From an uncultured Hyphomonadaceae bacterium (GTDB lineage Bacteria > Pseudomonadota > Alphaproteobacteria > Caulobacterales > Hyphomonadaceae): 25,423 nt of DNA. Position 1 is the first letter of the stretch. Each line of letters opens with the position of its first letter. Below the pieces are notes generated by a model. The model searched no databases. It had not been told where the DNA came from and saw only the letters and a program-made list of their open reading frames with translations. Position numbers and translations under genes: made by a program. This document shows, one piece after another, positions 5,761 through 13,839 of this stretch. The stretch spans positions 1 through 25,423 of the forward strand of contig CALLCD010000135.1 of the NCBI GenBank assembly GCA_938049795.1, read 5' to 3'.

Positions 5761-6360
5761 ATGACACTCTCTCTCAAACGTACGCTTGCGCTTGCTGCAG
5801 CGACCCTGACCTTGGCATCGGTTGCCCATGCCGGTCCTTTCGACACTGTGACCCTCGAAACCGACACACCTTTGTCGAGCTATGAGAAGGTCTATATTGC
5901 GCCGGTTACGGTTGATTTCGGGGACCAGCGTATCCGCCGGTCGATCCGAGATATTCGGGGTCTACGCCCTGTTAGCGAGCGCGATCAGGCTCGCAAATCC
6001 GGCGACCTTGCTGAAGACCTGCAACGTGAGTTTGGCAAGCGCTATATCCTTGTGGATGCACCGGGTGACGATGTGCTGACAGTCGAAACGACATTGACCC
6101 AACTGGTCTCCACCCGCCCGACCCTCGCCGATGCGCGCCTGACAAATGCCAATCTGAGTTTCCAGACTGTCTATGCCGGCGGCGCGAATTATCAGGTGAC
6201 GCTTCGTGAAGGTGAGCAGGTGATTGGCGTGATTGAAGACAACCAGACGCGTAACAATAATCTGAATGATGGGCGGCCGCGGGTTGGTATCTGGCAGGAT
6301 GCAGACAGATCGTTTAACCGCTTCTCGCGGCAGCTTGCCCGCTATATCGAGAAGAACTAG
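5761..6360 (+). CDS. Secreted DUF3313 family protein
   Basis: The 199-residue product begins with a classical Sec signal peptide (MTLSLKRTLALAAATLTLAS, cleavage likely after VAHA at residue 23). The mature part matches DUF3313: YEKVYIAPVTVDFG, a DLAEDLQREFGKRY helix, LVDAPGDDVLTVETTLTQLV and STRPTLAD, then RSFNRFSRQLARYIEKN. No lipobox is present, so it is expected to be soluble in the periplasm. DUF3313 has no established function. The start at 5761 is chosen because the signal peptide begins there; the frame is open 32 codons upstream but that part would bury the signal. It follows the S24 gene on the same strand after about 157 bp and ends at a strong terminator. Confidence 0.75.
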   Translation: MTLSLKRTLALAAATLTLASVAHAGPFDTVTLETDTPLSSYEKVYIAPVTVDFGDQRIRRSIRDIRGLRPVSERDQARKSGDLAEDLQREFGKRYILVDAPGDDVLTVETTLTQLVSTRPTLADARLTNANLSFQTVYAGGANYQVTLREGEQVIGVIEDNQTRNNNLNDGRPRVGIWQDADRSFNRFSRQLARYIEKN

Positions 6361-6424
6361 CGCGACCTGATAGAGCGTTCGGAGCGTGATATAGCTTCCG
6401 GACCGCGCACAATTTTGAAAACAG

Positions 6425-6462
6425 AAAAGGCTATGCTCGGCGGATCGGGCGTAGCCTTTTTT
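6425..6462. terminator. Rho-independent terminator, probably bidirectional
   Basis: The arms AAAAGGCTATGC (6425-6436) and GCGTAGCCTTTT (6449-6460) pair over 12 bp with one G-T wobble around a 12-base loop, followed by TTTTTT. The leading A tract lets it also serve the convergent minus-strand carboxypeptidase gene, which ends 17 bp to the right. Confidence 0.85.
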
Positions 6463-6478
6463 CGTGGGGCTTGCTTTG

Positions 6479-7612
6479 TCAGCCTGTGCGGCTGACGGCA
6501 TCGAGCATGGCATCGACATTGGCGCGGCCGAGATGGCGGCAGCGTTCGGGGGACCAGCCGGAGAGCGGGTCGGGCATGTCGGCATTGTCCTTGAACGGCA
6601 TTTCGAGCGTCATGGCCAGACAGCCAAAAGCGGCGTTTAGCGCGTTTCCGGCGATGGCGAGATTAGCTTTGCCGGGGGCATTTCTCGGATAGCCGTGACG
6701 GGTCTGGAAGTCGGGGCTGGCGTGTACGAGCGCGGCTTTATAGGCTTGCAGTCGGGCATCATCTTCATCGGAGAAACCGGGCACGCCTTCGGAACCGGCG
6801 ATGAAATTATAGGGCAGCGCTTCGTCGCCGTGGACATCGAGCGCGAGGAAGACGCCGGTTTCGTGCATGGCGGCGAGCGTGTGGAAGACTTCGGGGCTTT
6901 TTTCGAGGCTGGCCTTGTCCCATTCGCGGTTGAGATTGATGCCGGCTGCATTGGTGCGCAAATGGCCACGGGCCGAGCCGTCAGGGTTCATATTGGAGAT
7001 GATGTTGAGGCTGGCGCGGGCGCGCAATTGGCGGGTGACGGGGTCATCGAGATCGAGCAGCCGGTCGATAAAGCCCTCCATCCACCATTCGGCCATCGTC
7101 TCGCCCGGATGCTGGCGGGCAATGACCCAGAGCGGTTTTTTGTCCGTGTGCGGCTCACCGATGCGGATACAGTCGAGCGGCTGGCCGTCGAGCGTGGTGC
7201 CGAGCATATCGACGCGGACGCCCTCATGGTCTTGCACGGCGGCGATCATTTCATGGTGGCGCTCCATCGAAAAGGGCGCGAAATAGGCGTAATAGACGGC
7301 ATCGGTTTCGGGCGTGTGGGTGATGATCAGCTCACCGTTTTCGTAAATGGTGGGCACGCGTGTCCATGTCTCGCGGTCGGTGGACATGCAGGTCTGATAG
7401 TCGCTCCAGCCGCCCGGATAGGCTGCACCGGCGGCATTTTCGATCACCAAGCGGCACGGCACACCGCGCGCGCCGGACAGGCGGAAATAGAACCATTGAT
7501 AGAAGTCGCTGTCTTTGTCCTTGCGGATATCGAGCCGGATGTCTGAGGGGTTATCACACGATTTGCAAATGATGTTCCCGCCGTCAAATGCGGCATTGAT
7601 GGACAGGCTCAT
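6479..7612 (-). CDS. M14-family carboxypeptidase of the cytosolic (CCP/Nna1-like) type
   Basis: A 377-residue zinc carboxypeptidase. The N-terminal beta-rich domain (about 1-125; FYQWFYFRLSG, SMERHHEM) is characteristic of cytosolic carboxypeptidases, and the catalytic M14 domain follows. Zinc ligands are visible at His168 and Glu171 in ARQHPGETMAEWW and at His261 in LALDVHGDE. NPDG, INLNREWD and the catalytic Glu337 in AMTLEMPF complete the site. There is no signal peptide. Eukaryotic relatives remove glutamates from tubulin; bacterial substrates are unknown. The start at ATG 7612 has an AGAGGA ribosome binding site 7 bp upstream; a frame from 7669 would overlap the sulfatase gene and lacks homology. 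It follows the sulfatase gene by 46 bp on the same strand. Confidence 0.9.
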   Translation of the reverse strand: MSLSINAAFDGGNIICKSCDNPSDIRLDIRKDKDSDFYQWFYFRLSGARGVPCRLVIENAAGAAYPGGWSDYQTCMSTDRETWTRVPTIYENGELIITHTPETDAVYYAYFAPFSMERHHEMIAAVQDHEGVRVDMLGTTLDGQPLDCIRIGEPHTDKKPLWVIARQHPGETMAEWWMEGFIDRLLDLDDPVTRQLRARASLNIISNMNPDGSARGHLRTNAAGINLNREWDKASLEKSPEVFHTLAAMHETGVFLALDVHGDEALPYNFIAGSEGVPGFSDEDDARLQAYKAALVHASPDFQTRHGYPRNAPGKANLAIAGNALNAAFGCLAMTLEMPFKDNADMPDPLSGWSPERCRHLGRANVDAMLDAVSRTG

Positions 7613-7658
7613 GGGCGATCCTCTTCTGGTTTCAAAGAGGGGCGTAGCGCGCTTTGGT

Positions 7659-9656
7659 CTAGGGCTCAATGATATTGTAGATCGGGGCGAACTGGTCGAG
7701 CGCGCCGAAGAAGGCCGCCGCGCCGGTCGGGTCGCCTTCGAGCGTCATGGCACCGGTGGCGAGCAGGTCGGGAACTTTGGCTTGGCCGAGTATCAGCCGG
7801 TCGAAATCTGCGCGGTCGATGGTCAGCACAGTGCGCGTCTCTTCGGCAAGACCTGTGCGCGGGAACATGACGGAGTTGCGCGCCAGAACGGTGACCGCCT
7901 CGCCCGTATCGGGGAATTGGAAGCCCATAGAGAAGGCGTCACTGCCGGTGGCGAGCGGGCCTTTTTCGGGATTGTAACGCACGGCCAGCGCGTCAAACAG
8001 CATGAGGGTTGGCACGGCGCGGAGGAGTTCGGGATTGCCGAGGCTGACGAGCGCGGTTTCGGGGGGACCATTGCGCAATTCGGCTGCGCCCATCAGGTAA
8101 TAGTTGCGCCATGCGCCGCTCTCGGCCTGAAAGCCGAGCTGTTCATAGGCGGCGGCGAGCCAGTTGCGGGCGTTTTGATTGTCCGGCTCGGCGAAGACGA
8201 CGTGGTTGAAGACGGTCGCCGCCCAGCGATAGTCGCCTGCATTGTAGCCGCTCTGGCCAGTCTCGAGCGCTTTGGCGGACCCGCCCATAGCCTCGACATA
8301 GCGGCGGGATTCATCGGCGGGCGGGAGGCGGTTGTAATTGGCAGGCACACCGTCCCACCAGCCGAAATAGCGCTGGAAGACGGCTTTGGAATTGTGGTTC
8401 AGCGTGCCGTAATAGTCGCGCACGGAGAAGTCGGTGGCGGCAAAATCGGGCTCGGGGATGGCTTCGGCAATCTCGGTGAGGGTCTCGCCATGATTGGCAA
8501 GGCGCAGGGTCTGGTCGTGGACATAGCGGTAATTGTCGCGGTGGTTTTCGAGCCGCTGGCGGACGGCCCCCTCGCCCCAGACCGGCCAGTGATGGGAGGC
8601 GAACATCAGCTCGGCTTCGTCGCCATAACGCAGGAGCATCTGGTCGATGACTTTGGACCATTTGAGCGTGTCGCGAACGAGCGCGCCGCGCGGTGTGAGG
8701 ACATTGTGGAAATTGCCGGTGACGACTTCTGCGCCAGAGAGGGCTTTGAACTCGGGCAGATAGAAGACAAATTCGGACGGGGCTTCGGTGTCGCCTGCGT
8801 CGAGAAATTCGAAAGCGACGCCGTCAATGGTCAGGCGCGGGGCTTCGCCGGACAGCTCGACGGTGGGGCTGATCAGGCCAATGGGGCCACGCGAGAGCGC
8901 CTGGCCGAGCCCTGTGCCGACATGGCCTGCGGGACCGGCGTCAAGCCCTGCCCCGAACTGGAACGAGCTCCGGCGGGTCATGTAATTTCCCGCGAGGACG
9001 TTTTCGCTGACCGCTTCGGTGGTAAAGCCGGTGGGCGCGACGATGGTGACATCGCGCTCGGCGATCTCGGCTTCGCTGACCACACCGCGCACGCCGCCGA
9101 AATGGTCGGCATGGCTGTGGGTGAACAGAACGCCGGTGACGGGACGGGTTCCGAGGGTTTCATTGGCGAGGGCAAGTCCGGCGCGGGCGACGGCGGGGGT
9201 GAGCATGGGATCGACAATGATCCAGCCGGTCTCGCCGCGAATGAGGGTCATGGTGGAGAGGTCATAGCCGCGTAGCTGGTAGATGCCGTCTGTCACCTCG
9301 AACAGGCCGTGAATGCGGTTGAGCTTGCCCTGTCGCCAGAGCGAGGGGTTGACGCTGGCGGGGGCGTCGCCGTCGAGGAAATCGAACTGGGTGTTCTGCC
9401 ACGCCACGCTGCCGTCTTCATTGAGGATGTTGTCGGTTTCGATTTTGGCGAGGAAGCCGCGCATGGCGTTTTCGAAATCTGTGGTGTCGTCGAGGGGTAA
9501 GCGGTCGGCGATGGCGGCATTGGCGGCCCTGGTGGCTTCGGTGGCGATGCCGGCTTCGGGCGCGGGTATGGGGTCGGGCGCGGTGTCTGTGGCGGGGCCG
9601 CCGCATCCGGCGAGTATCAGTGCGCTGGTCAATAGAAGTGTCTTGATCTTTGGCAT
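7659..9656 (-). CDS. Alkyl/aryl-sulfatase, SdsA1/BDS1 type, lipoprotein
   Basis: A 665-residue enzyme expected to hydrolyse alkyl sulfate esters (SDS-like detergents) to alcohol and sulfate. The N terminus carries a lipoprotein signal (LILAGCGG, Cys18), so it is probably anchored in the envelope. A metallo-beta-lactamase fold holds the binuclear zinc motif THSHADHFGG (His180, His182, Asp184, His185), with further candidate ligands in VTGNFHNVLTPRG and ASHHWPVWGEG. The alkyl-sulfatase dimerisation domain follows (PANYNRLPPADESRRYVEAM) and a C-terminal SCP2-like domain (about 540-665; VRYNPEKGP, GAMTLEGDP). Length is close to SdsA1. A GGGGAGG ribosome binding site precedes the ATG. Cotranscription with the M14 gene is likely. 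Confidence 0.93.
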   Translation of the reverse strand: MPKIKTLLLTSALILAGCGGPATDTAPDPIPAPEAGIATEATRAANAAIADRLPLDDTTDFENAMRGFLAKIETDNILNEDGSVAWQNTQFDFLDGDAPASVNPSLWRQGKLNRIHGLFEVTDGIYQLRGYDLSTMTLIRGETGWIIVDPMLTPAVARAGLALANETLGTRPVTGVLFTHSHADHFGGVRGVVSEAEIAERDVTIVAPTGFTTEAVSENVLAGNYMTRRSSFQFGAGLDAGPAGHVGTGLGQALSRGPIGLISPTVELSGEAPRLTIDGVAFEFLDAGDTEAPSEFVFYLPEFKALSGAEVVTGNFHNVLTPRGALVRDTLKWSKVIDQMLLRYGDEAELMFASHHWPVWGEGAVRQRLENHRDNYRYVHDQTLRLANHGETLTEIAEAIPEPDFAATDFSVRDYYGTLNHNSKAVFQRYFGWWDGVPANYNRLPPADESRRYVEAMGGSAKALETGQSGYNAGDYRWAATVFNHVVFAEPDNQNARNWLAAAYEQLGFQAESGAWRNYYLMGAAELRNGPPETALVSLGNPELLRAVPTLMLFDALAVRYNPEKGPLATGSDAFSMGFQFPDTGEAVTVLARNSVMFPRTGLAEETRTVLTIDRADFDRLILGQAKVPDLLATGAMTLEGDPTGAAAFFGALDQFAPIYNIIEP

Positions 9657-9733
9657 ATCCGCCTCCCCTTATCCTCGGGGGGCAGATTAAAGGCTTGCCG
9701 TTATGGAAGGCAACACTCTTTGCGCACGGGTTT

Positions 9734-11044
9734 TTATTCGCGGAAGGTCTGGGACATGGCGTCGCCGAGGGGTTTGAGCAGATAGGAGATCACCGTGCGG
9801 CGGCCCGTGTTCACGCTGGCATCGACGGGCATGCCCGGCAGGAGCTGGAACTCGATATTGCTCTGGCGGTCGTCGGGGATTTCGACCACGCTTTCATAAT
9901 AGAAAATGCCCGAGGCGGGGTCTTGCAAGGCGTCGGCGGAGACTTTGCGGACGGTGCCATAGACTTCCGGTGTGACATTGGCGCTGAAGGCGGGGAAGCG
10001 GAGAATGGCCTCGTCGCCCTCTTGCACTTTGTCGATGTCTTGCGGGGCGATGCGCACGAGCGCGACCAGCGGATCGCCTTCGGGGACGATGAACATGATC
10101 GGGTTGCGCGGCTCGACGACACCGCCAACCGTATGGGTCTGGACGCCGATAACGCGGCCTGCGCGCGGGGCTCTGATTTCGAGACGCTGGAGCTGGTCGC
10201 GGGCGGCGACGCGTTCTTCGGCAAGCTCGGCGACGCGGGTCTGGACGGCGCGCAGTTCGGTGAGGACTTCCTCGCGGAAGCCTTCGGTCAACTGGTTGAC
10301 CTCGAGGCGGGCTTCGCCGATCTGGATGCGGGTGGTGGCGACCTCTGCGGACAAGGCTTCGCGCGCGCCTGTGAGCCGGGCCTGTTCGCGTTTGAGGGTT
10401 AAGACGCGTGAGCGGGGGCTGAGGCCTTTTTCGAGCAATTCCTCAAGGCCGATCACTTCCTCGCCGATCAGTTCGCTTTGTTCGAGATTGGCGCTGATCT
10501 CGTTTTCAAGGCCGCTGGCCCGGCGTTCCAATTGGAGGATTGACTGATTGAGCAGCGAGACTTGGGTTGACCGCGAGGCGGCGCGCGCCTTTAGGAGATC
10601 TTGCTGGGAGGCCAGAATGCTCGTGATTTCGGGTCGTGTTTGCAGGTCGGCAAAATCGTCACGCAGGGTGACGGTGCGGCGTCCGTCGCGTTCGGCCAGA
10701 AGGCGGGCTTCCTCGCCAACCGCTTCGAACAGGCGGGCTTCAACGCTGGACAGGCGCGCCTGGATGGCGGTGTCGTCGAGCTCGATCAGCACCTGCCCGC
10801 TTTCGACGCGATCGGCCTCTTTGACATGGATCAGGCCGACAATGCCGCCTTCGAGATGCTGGATGGCCTGTTGATTGCTTTCTACGGAGATGAGGCCGCT
10901 GGCGAGCACGGCGCCTTCGAACGGGGCGAGGACGGACCAGAGGAACAGGCCGCCGAACAGGCCGATAACGAGCCCCCATCCGGTGCGGAACATGGCGGTC
11001 ATATTTGACGCCGCGCGCGCGGGTGTGGCGGACTTATCGGACAT
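9734..11044 (-). CDS. Type I secretion membrane-fusion protein (HlyD/AprE family)
   Basis: A 436-residue periplasmic adaptor linking the inner-membrane ABC exporter to a TolC-like outer-membrane channel. It has a short cytosolic tail, one membrane segment (about 21-41: TGWGLVIGLFGGLFLWSVLA), a biotinyl-lipoyl-like half motif (QAIQHLEGGIVGLIHVKEAD, then GQVLIELD), a long coiled coil (about 95-280) and a returning lipoyl/beta-barrel part (IRAPRAGRVIGVQTHTVGG). The HlyD_D4/AprE-PrtE subtype fits. The start is ATG 11044 with GGGA upstream; it overlaps the ABC gene by 11 bases. No outer-membrane component follows; the next gene is the divergently related sulfatase after 77 bp. Confidence 0.93.
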   Translation of the reverse strand: MSDKSATPARAASNMTAMFRTGWGLVIGLFGGLFLWSVLAPFEGAVLASGLISVESNQQAIQHLEGGIVGLIHVKEADRVESGQVLIELDDTAIQARLSSVEARLFEAVGEEARLLAERDGRRTVTLRDDFADLQTRPEITSILASQQDLLKARAASRSTQVSLLNQSILQLERRASGLENEISANLEQSELIGEEVIGLEELLEKGLSPRSRVLTLKREQARLTGAREALSAEVATTRIQIGEARLEVNQLTEGFREEVLTELRAVQTRVAELAEERVAARDQLQRLEIRAPRAGRVIGVQTHTVGGVVEPRNPIMFIVPEGDPLVALVRIAPQDIDKVQEGDEAILRFPAFSANVTPEVYGTVRKVSADALQDPASGIFYYESVVEIPDDRQSNIEFQLLPGMPVDASVNTGRRTVISYLLKPLGDAMSQTFRE

Positions 11045-12809
11045 CTTCGGTTCCCTTTGGCAGCGCGACGACGTTCTGCGCCTTGTCGGACGGAGATGGA
11101 TTTGAGGGCGGTTGGGCGAGATTGCCCGGGGCGACTTGTGCAAGCACCTCATCGCGCGGGCCATAGGCGCGCATCCGGCCACCCTCGAGCATCAGCAGCT
11201 TGTTGCACTGGCCGATGGATTTTGGTCGGTGCGCGATCATGATCACGGTCGCCTGGCGGGCTTTCAATCCGGCAATCGCCCTTTGCAAAGCGACCTCGCC
11301 GGGACTGTCGAGATTGGAGTTTGGTTCATCGAGCACAATAATAGCCGGTTCGCCATAAAGCGCGCGGGCAAGACCGATCCGCTGACGCTGGCCGGCAGAC
11401 AGATAGGCGCCGCGCATGCCGATCTCGGTGTCATATCCATCTTCAAGGCGCAGGATCATCTCATGGCATCCGGCAGCTTGTGCGGCGGCAATAACGGCTT
11501 CGGATGTGGCCTCGGGATCAAAGCGTGCAATGTTCTCGTGGATGCGGCCAGAGAACAGATCGACCTGTTGGGGCAGATAGCCAAGCTGGGGACCGAGCGC
11601 TTCGCGTGGCCATGCGGAAATGTCCGCCCCGTCAATTCGCACGGTCCCGATCTGCGCGCTCCATATGCCCACCAAGATGCGCACGAGCGAGGATTTTCCC
11701 GCTGCGCTGGGTCCGATGATGCCAACAAAGTCACCGGCCTCGATCTGGAAGTTCAATTGTTGGAGGAAGGGTTTTGTTGCGCCCGGTGGTCCGGCCGAGA
11801 CGCCTTCGACCTGAATTTGGCCGCGCACCGGCGGCAGCTCCATCGCCTCACGCCCTGGCGCTTTGCCGCGCAATGCCTCACTTAGCGCGCCCCAAGCTGC
11901 ACGCGCGGACGAGACGCTGCGCCATTGGCCGACAAGCTGCTCGAGGGGACCGATGGCCCGCCCCGTCAGGATGGAGGCTGCAATCATTTCACCGGGGGTC
12001 GAGATGCCGATAATGGACAAATAAGCCCCAAGCCCGAGTACGGAGGATTGCAGAAACAGCCGGAACGCTTTGGTGCCCGACGAGAAGCGGCCAAGCAGAG
12101 AGCTGGAGGCGACGAGCGCCGCGTCGGATCGGTCAAACTCGTCGCGCCATTTCTGGCGCACACGTTCGCCAAGCCCCAAGGCTTCGATGATCTCGGCATT
12201 TTGCGAGATTTCCATGATGCGGGCCTGAGCCTGTCCCTCGAGGATTTCTGCGTCCCGCACTGTTTTTTTGGACATGCTCTGGTTGAGGAAAGCGATGCCG
12301 ACCAGAATAAACCCCCCGCCCAAGGTCAGCAGGCCATAGCCCCAATGGATCAGGAAGATGATCAGCAGAAACATGATCGAGAACGGCGCATCGAACATGG
12401 CTGTGACGGCTGGACTGCCGAGGAACCGGCGCAGGAGCCGTAGATCGCGGATGGGTTTGTCGGAGCCGCGGCCGGGGTCTTCGAGCCGTCCTTTGATGGT
12501 GGCCAGGAGCGTGCGGTCGCCCAATGTGTCTTCGAACCGAGATCCGACGCGGGAGAGAATGCTGTTGCGGACCCAATCGAGGATGGCAAAGCCGGCATAG
12601 AGAACGAGGATGAGCACGGTCAGCGCGATCAACGTGTGTACCGAAGAGCTGGCGAGAACGCGGTCATAGACCTGGAGCATGTAGAGCGGGCCGGTCAGCA
12701 TGAGCATGCTGGTAAACAGGCTGAAACCCGCCACGCCAATGAAGACACGCCGCATATCCGCGAAGGCCTCGTTGACCGGATCGGTCTGATTTACTGGCGT
12801 CTTAGACAT
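11034..12809 (-). CDS. Type I secretion permease/ATPase (PrtD/AprD/RsaD family)
   Basis: A 591-residue ABC exporter half-transporter that energises one-step protein export. The membrane domain (about 20-300) begins FIGVAGFSLFTSMLMLTGPLYMLQ, typical of the PrtD group, and lacks the N-terminal C39-like domain of HlyB. The ATPase domain has Walker A GPSAAGKSS (366-374), Q-loop YLPQQVDLFSG, signature LSAGQRQ (470-476), Walker B IIVLDEPNSNLD (490-501) and H-loop His527 (IAHR). All residues needed for ATP hydrolysis are present. Substrates in this family are usually RTX proteins with C-terminal signals; none is encoded in the window. The gene starts 91 bp after tadC on the same strand with no clear terminator between, so read-through from the pilus operon is possible. 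Confidence 0.95.
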   Translation of the reverse strand: MSKTPVNQTDPVNEAFADMRRVFIGVAGFSLFTSMLMLTGPLYMLQVYDRVLASSSVHTLIALTVLILVLYAGFAILDWVRNSILSRVGSRFEDTLGDRTLLATIKGRLEDPGRGSDKPIRDLRLLRRFLGSPAVTAMFDAPFSIMFLLIIFLIHWGYGLLTLGGGFILVGIAFLNQSMSKKTVRDAEILEGQAQARIMEISQNAEIIEALGLGERVRQKWRDEFDRSDAALVASSSLLGRFSSGTKAFRLFLQSSVLGLGAYLSIIGISTPGEMIAASILTGRAIGPLEQLVGQWRSVSSARAAWGALSEALRGKAPGREAMELPPVRGQIQVEGVSAGPPGATKPFLQQLNFQIEAGDFVGIIGPSAAGKSSLVRILVGIWSAQIGTVRIDGADISAWPREALGPQLGYLPQQVDLFSGRIHENIARFDPEATSEAVIAAAQAAGCHEMILRLEDGYDTEIGMRGAYLSAGQRQRIGLARALYGEPAIIVLDEPNSNLDSPGEVALQRAIAGLKARQATVIMIAHRPKSIGQCNKLLMLEGGRMRAYGPRDEVLAQVAPGNLAQPPSNPSPSDKAQNVVALPKGTEDVR

Positions 12810-12825
12810 AGTCTTTCCTAGATCA

Positions 12826-12838
12826 CCACATTATGTGG
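12826..12838. promoter_or_regulatory. 13-bp palindrome before the type I secretion ATPase gene
   Basis: CCACA-TTA-TGTGG is a perfect 5-bp dyad lying 17-29 bp before the ATG at 12809, within the 91-bp gap after tadC. It could be an operator or a small hairpin in the leader. No factor can be named. Confidence 0.3.
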
Positions 12839-12900
12839 CCGTGGTTCGGGATATGGAAACACGCTATAATGATTGAAAATGCAAACATTCCCGACCGTTC

Positions 12901-13827
12901 TTATACAGGCAAATCGAGAGCCCGCACAATTGCTGGCAGTATGAGAACACCAAGAAGCGTTGGAAATACGAATAGAATGAGGGGGAGTGACAGTTTTGCA
13001 GACAAGGCCATAGCCTGTTCTTCGGCTGCCAGCATCCGCTTTTTGCGCATATCTTTCGAGAAGACACGCAATGTGTTGCCGATGCTCGACCCCATTTCCT
13101 CGGCCTGACGAAGCATGGTGGTGAGCGATGAAGCTTCTTCGATTCCGAGCCGTTCGGAGAAGTTTTTCCATGAATCCTGGCGCGAACGCCCAGCGCGCAA
13201 TTCGAGTGCATTGATCTTCAAATGCAAGGCGAGGCTCGGATAGCGGTCGGCCAGTTCTTCGGAGACGCGTGCGACGGCTGCGTCAATACTCATCCCCGCT
13301 TCGACACAGGCGACCAGCAGGTCCATCATGTCGGGGAAGCCTTCCTTGTATTCGCGCTCGAGTTTCTTGGTTCGCTTACTGAGGAACATGCCTGGCAACA
13401 TAAGACCCACAACAGCAAGGAAGAGGCTCGCAGCGAGGGGCAGCATCGGGTCGATCAGGGACAAATTGGGGACAAGATAGAGCAAAGCGATTTGCGGCAG
13501 CACGACCATGAACAGTCTTGCTGCGAAATAGATGGATACCGCCCTCTGGCCAAGCAGTCCGGCCCGCATCAGCGTGAAACGTAATTGGGAAATCTGCTCG
13601 GGGTTTCCCGGTGTCGCACGGCGACCCAGATCGGCCACAATGTCACTGACAGATTTGGTGCGCTTGTCTTCCGGCCCGGCGCTTGGACCATCTTTTGTGC
13701 GCTCCAGTCTTGAGATCATCTGCCCAGACCGGCGCAAGGATTTTACCGCGAGGAACACGGTCGGCAGCACGAACAGGCTAAACACCAGTGCGACGCCGAA
13801 AATAATAAGATCTGACTGACTTATCAC
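12901..13827 (-). CDS. tadC: Tad pilus inner-membrane platform protein TadC
   Basis: A 308-residue T2SSF-domain protein. It has membrane segments near the N terminus (LIIFGVALVFSLFVLPTVFL), two in the middle (AARLFMVVLPQIALLYLV; LPLAASLFLAVVGLMLPGMFL) and one at the C terminus (LILFVFPTLLGVLILPAIV). The cytoplasmic T2SSF region (about 170-280) includes FPDMMDLLVACVEAGMSIDAAV and LRQAEEMGSSIGNTLRVFS. It pairs with TadB to form the platform driven by TadA. Start is GTG 13827 with GAGGG 8 bp upstream, 12 bp after tadB. It is the last gene of the visible Tad operon. Confidence 0.95.
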   Translation of the reverse strand: MISQSDLIIFGVALVFSLFVLPTVFLAVKSLRRSGQMISRLERTKDGPSAGPEDKRTKSVSDIVADLGRRATPGNPEQISQLRFTLMRAGLLGQRAVSIYFAARLFMVVLPQIALLYLVPNLSLIDPMLPLAASLFLAVVGLMLPGMFLSKRTKKLEREYKEGFPDMMDLLVACVEAGMSIDAAVARVSEELADRYPSLALHLKINALELRAGRSRQDSWKNFSERLGIEEASSLTTMLRQAEEMGSSIGNTLRVFSKDMRKKRMLAAEEQAMALSAKLSLPLILFVFPTLLGVLILPAIVRALDLPV

Positions 13828-13839
13828 GGTGTGTTCCCT

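Noticed and set aside
6695..7546. Plus-strand 283-codon open frame
   Set aside because: Antisense to the M14 carboxypeptidase catalytic domain; no recognisable motif.
7515..9275. Plus-strand 586-codon open frame
   Set aside because: It lies antisense to the well-supported sulfatase and the start of the M14 gene; Gly/Ala/Glu-rich with no domain, a mirror effect of high GC and codon bias.
9657..9733. Weak hairpin TTGCC/GGCAA after the HlyD-family gene
   Set aside because: Only a 5-bp stem with a poor T tract; not convincing as a terminator.
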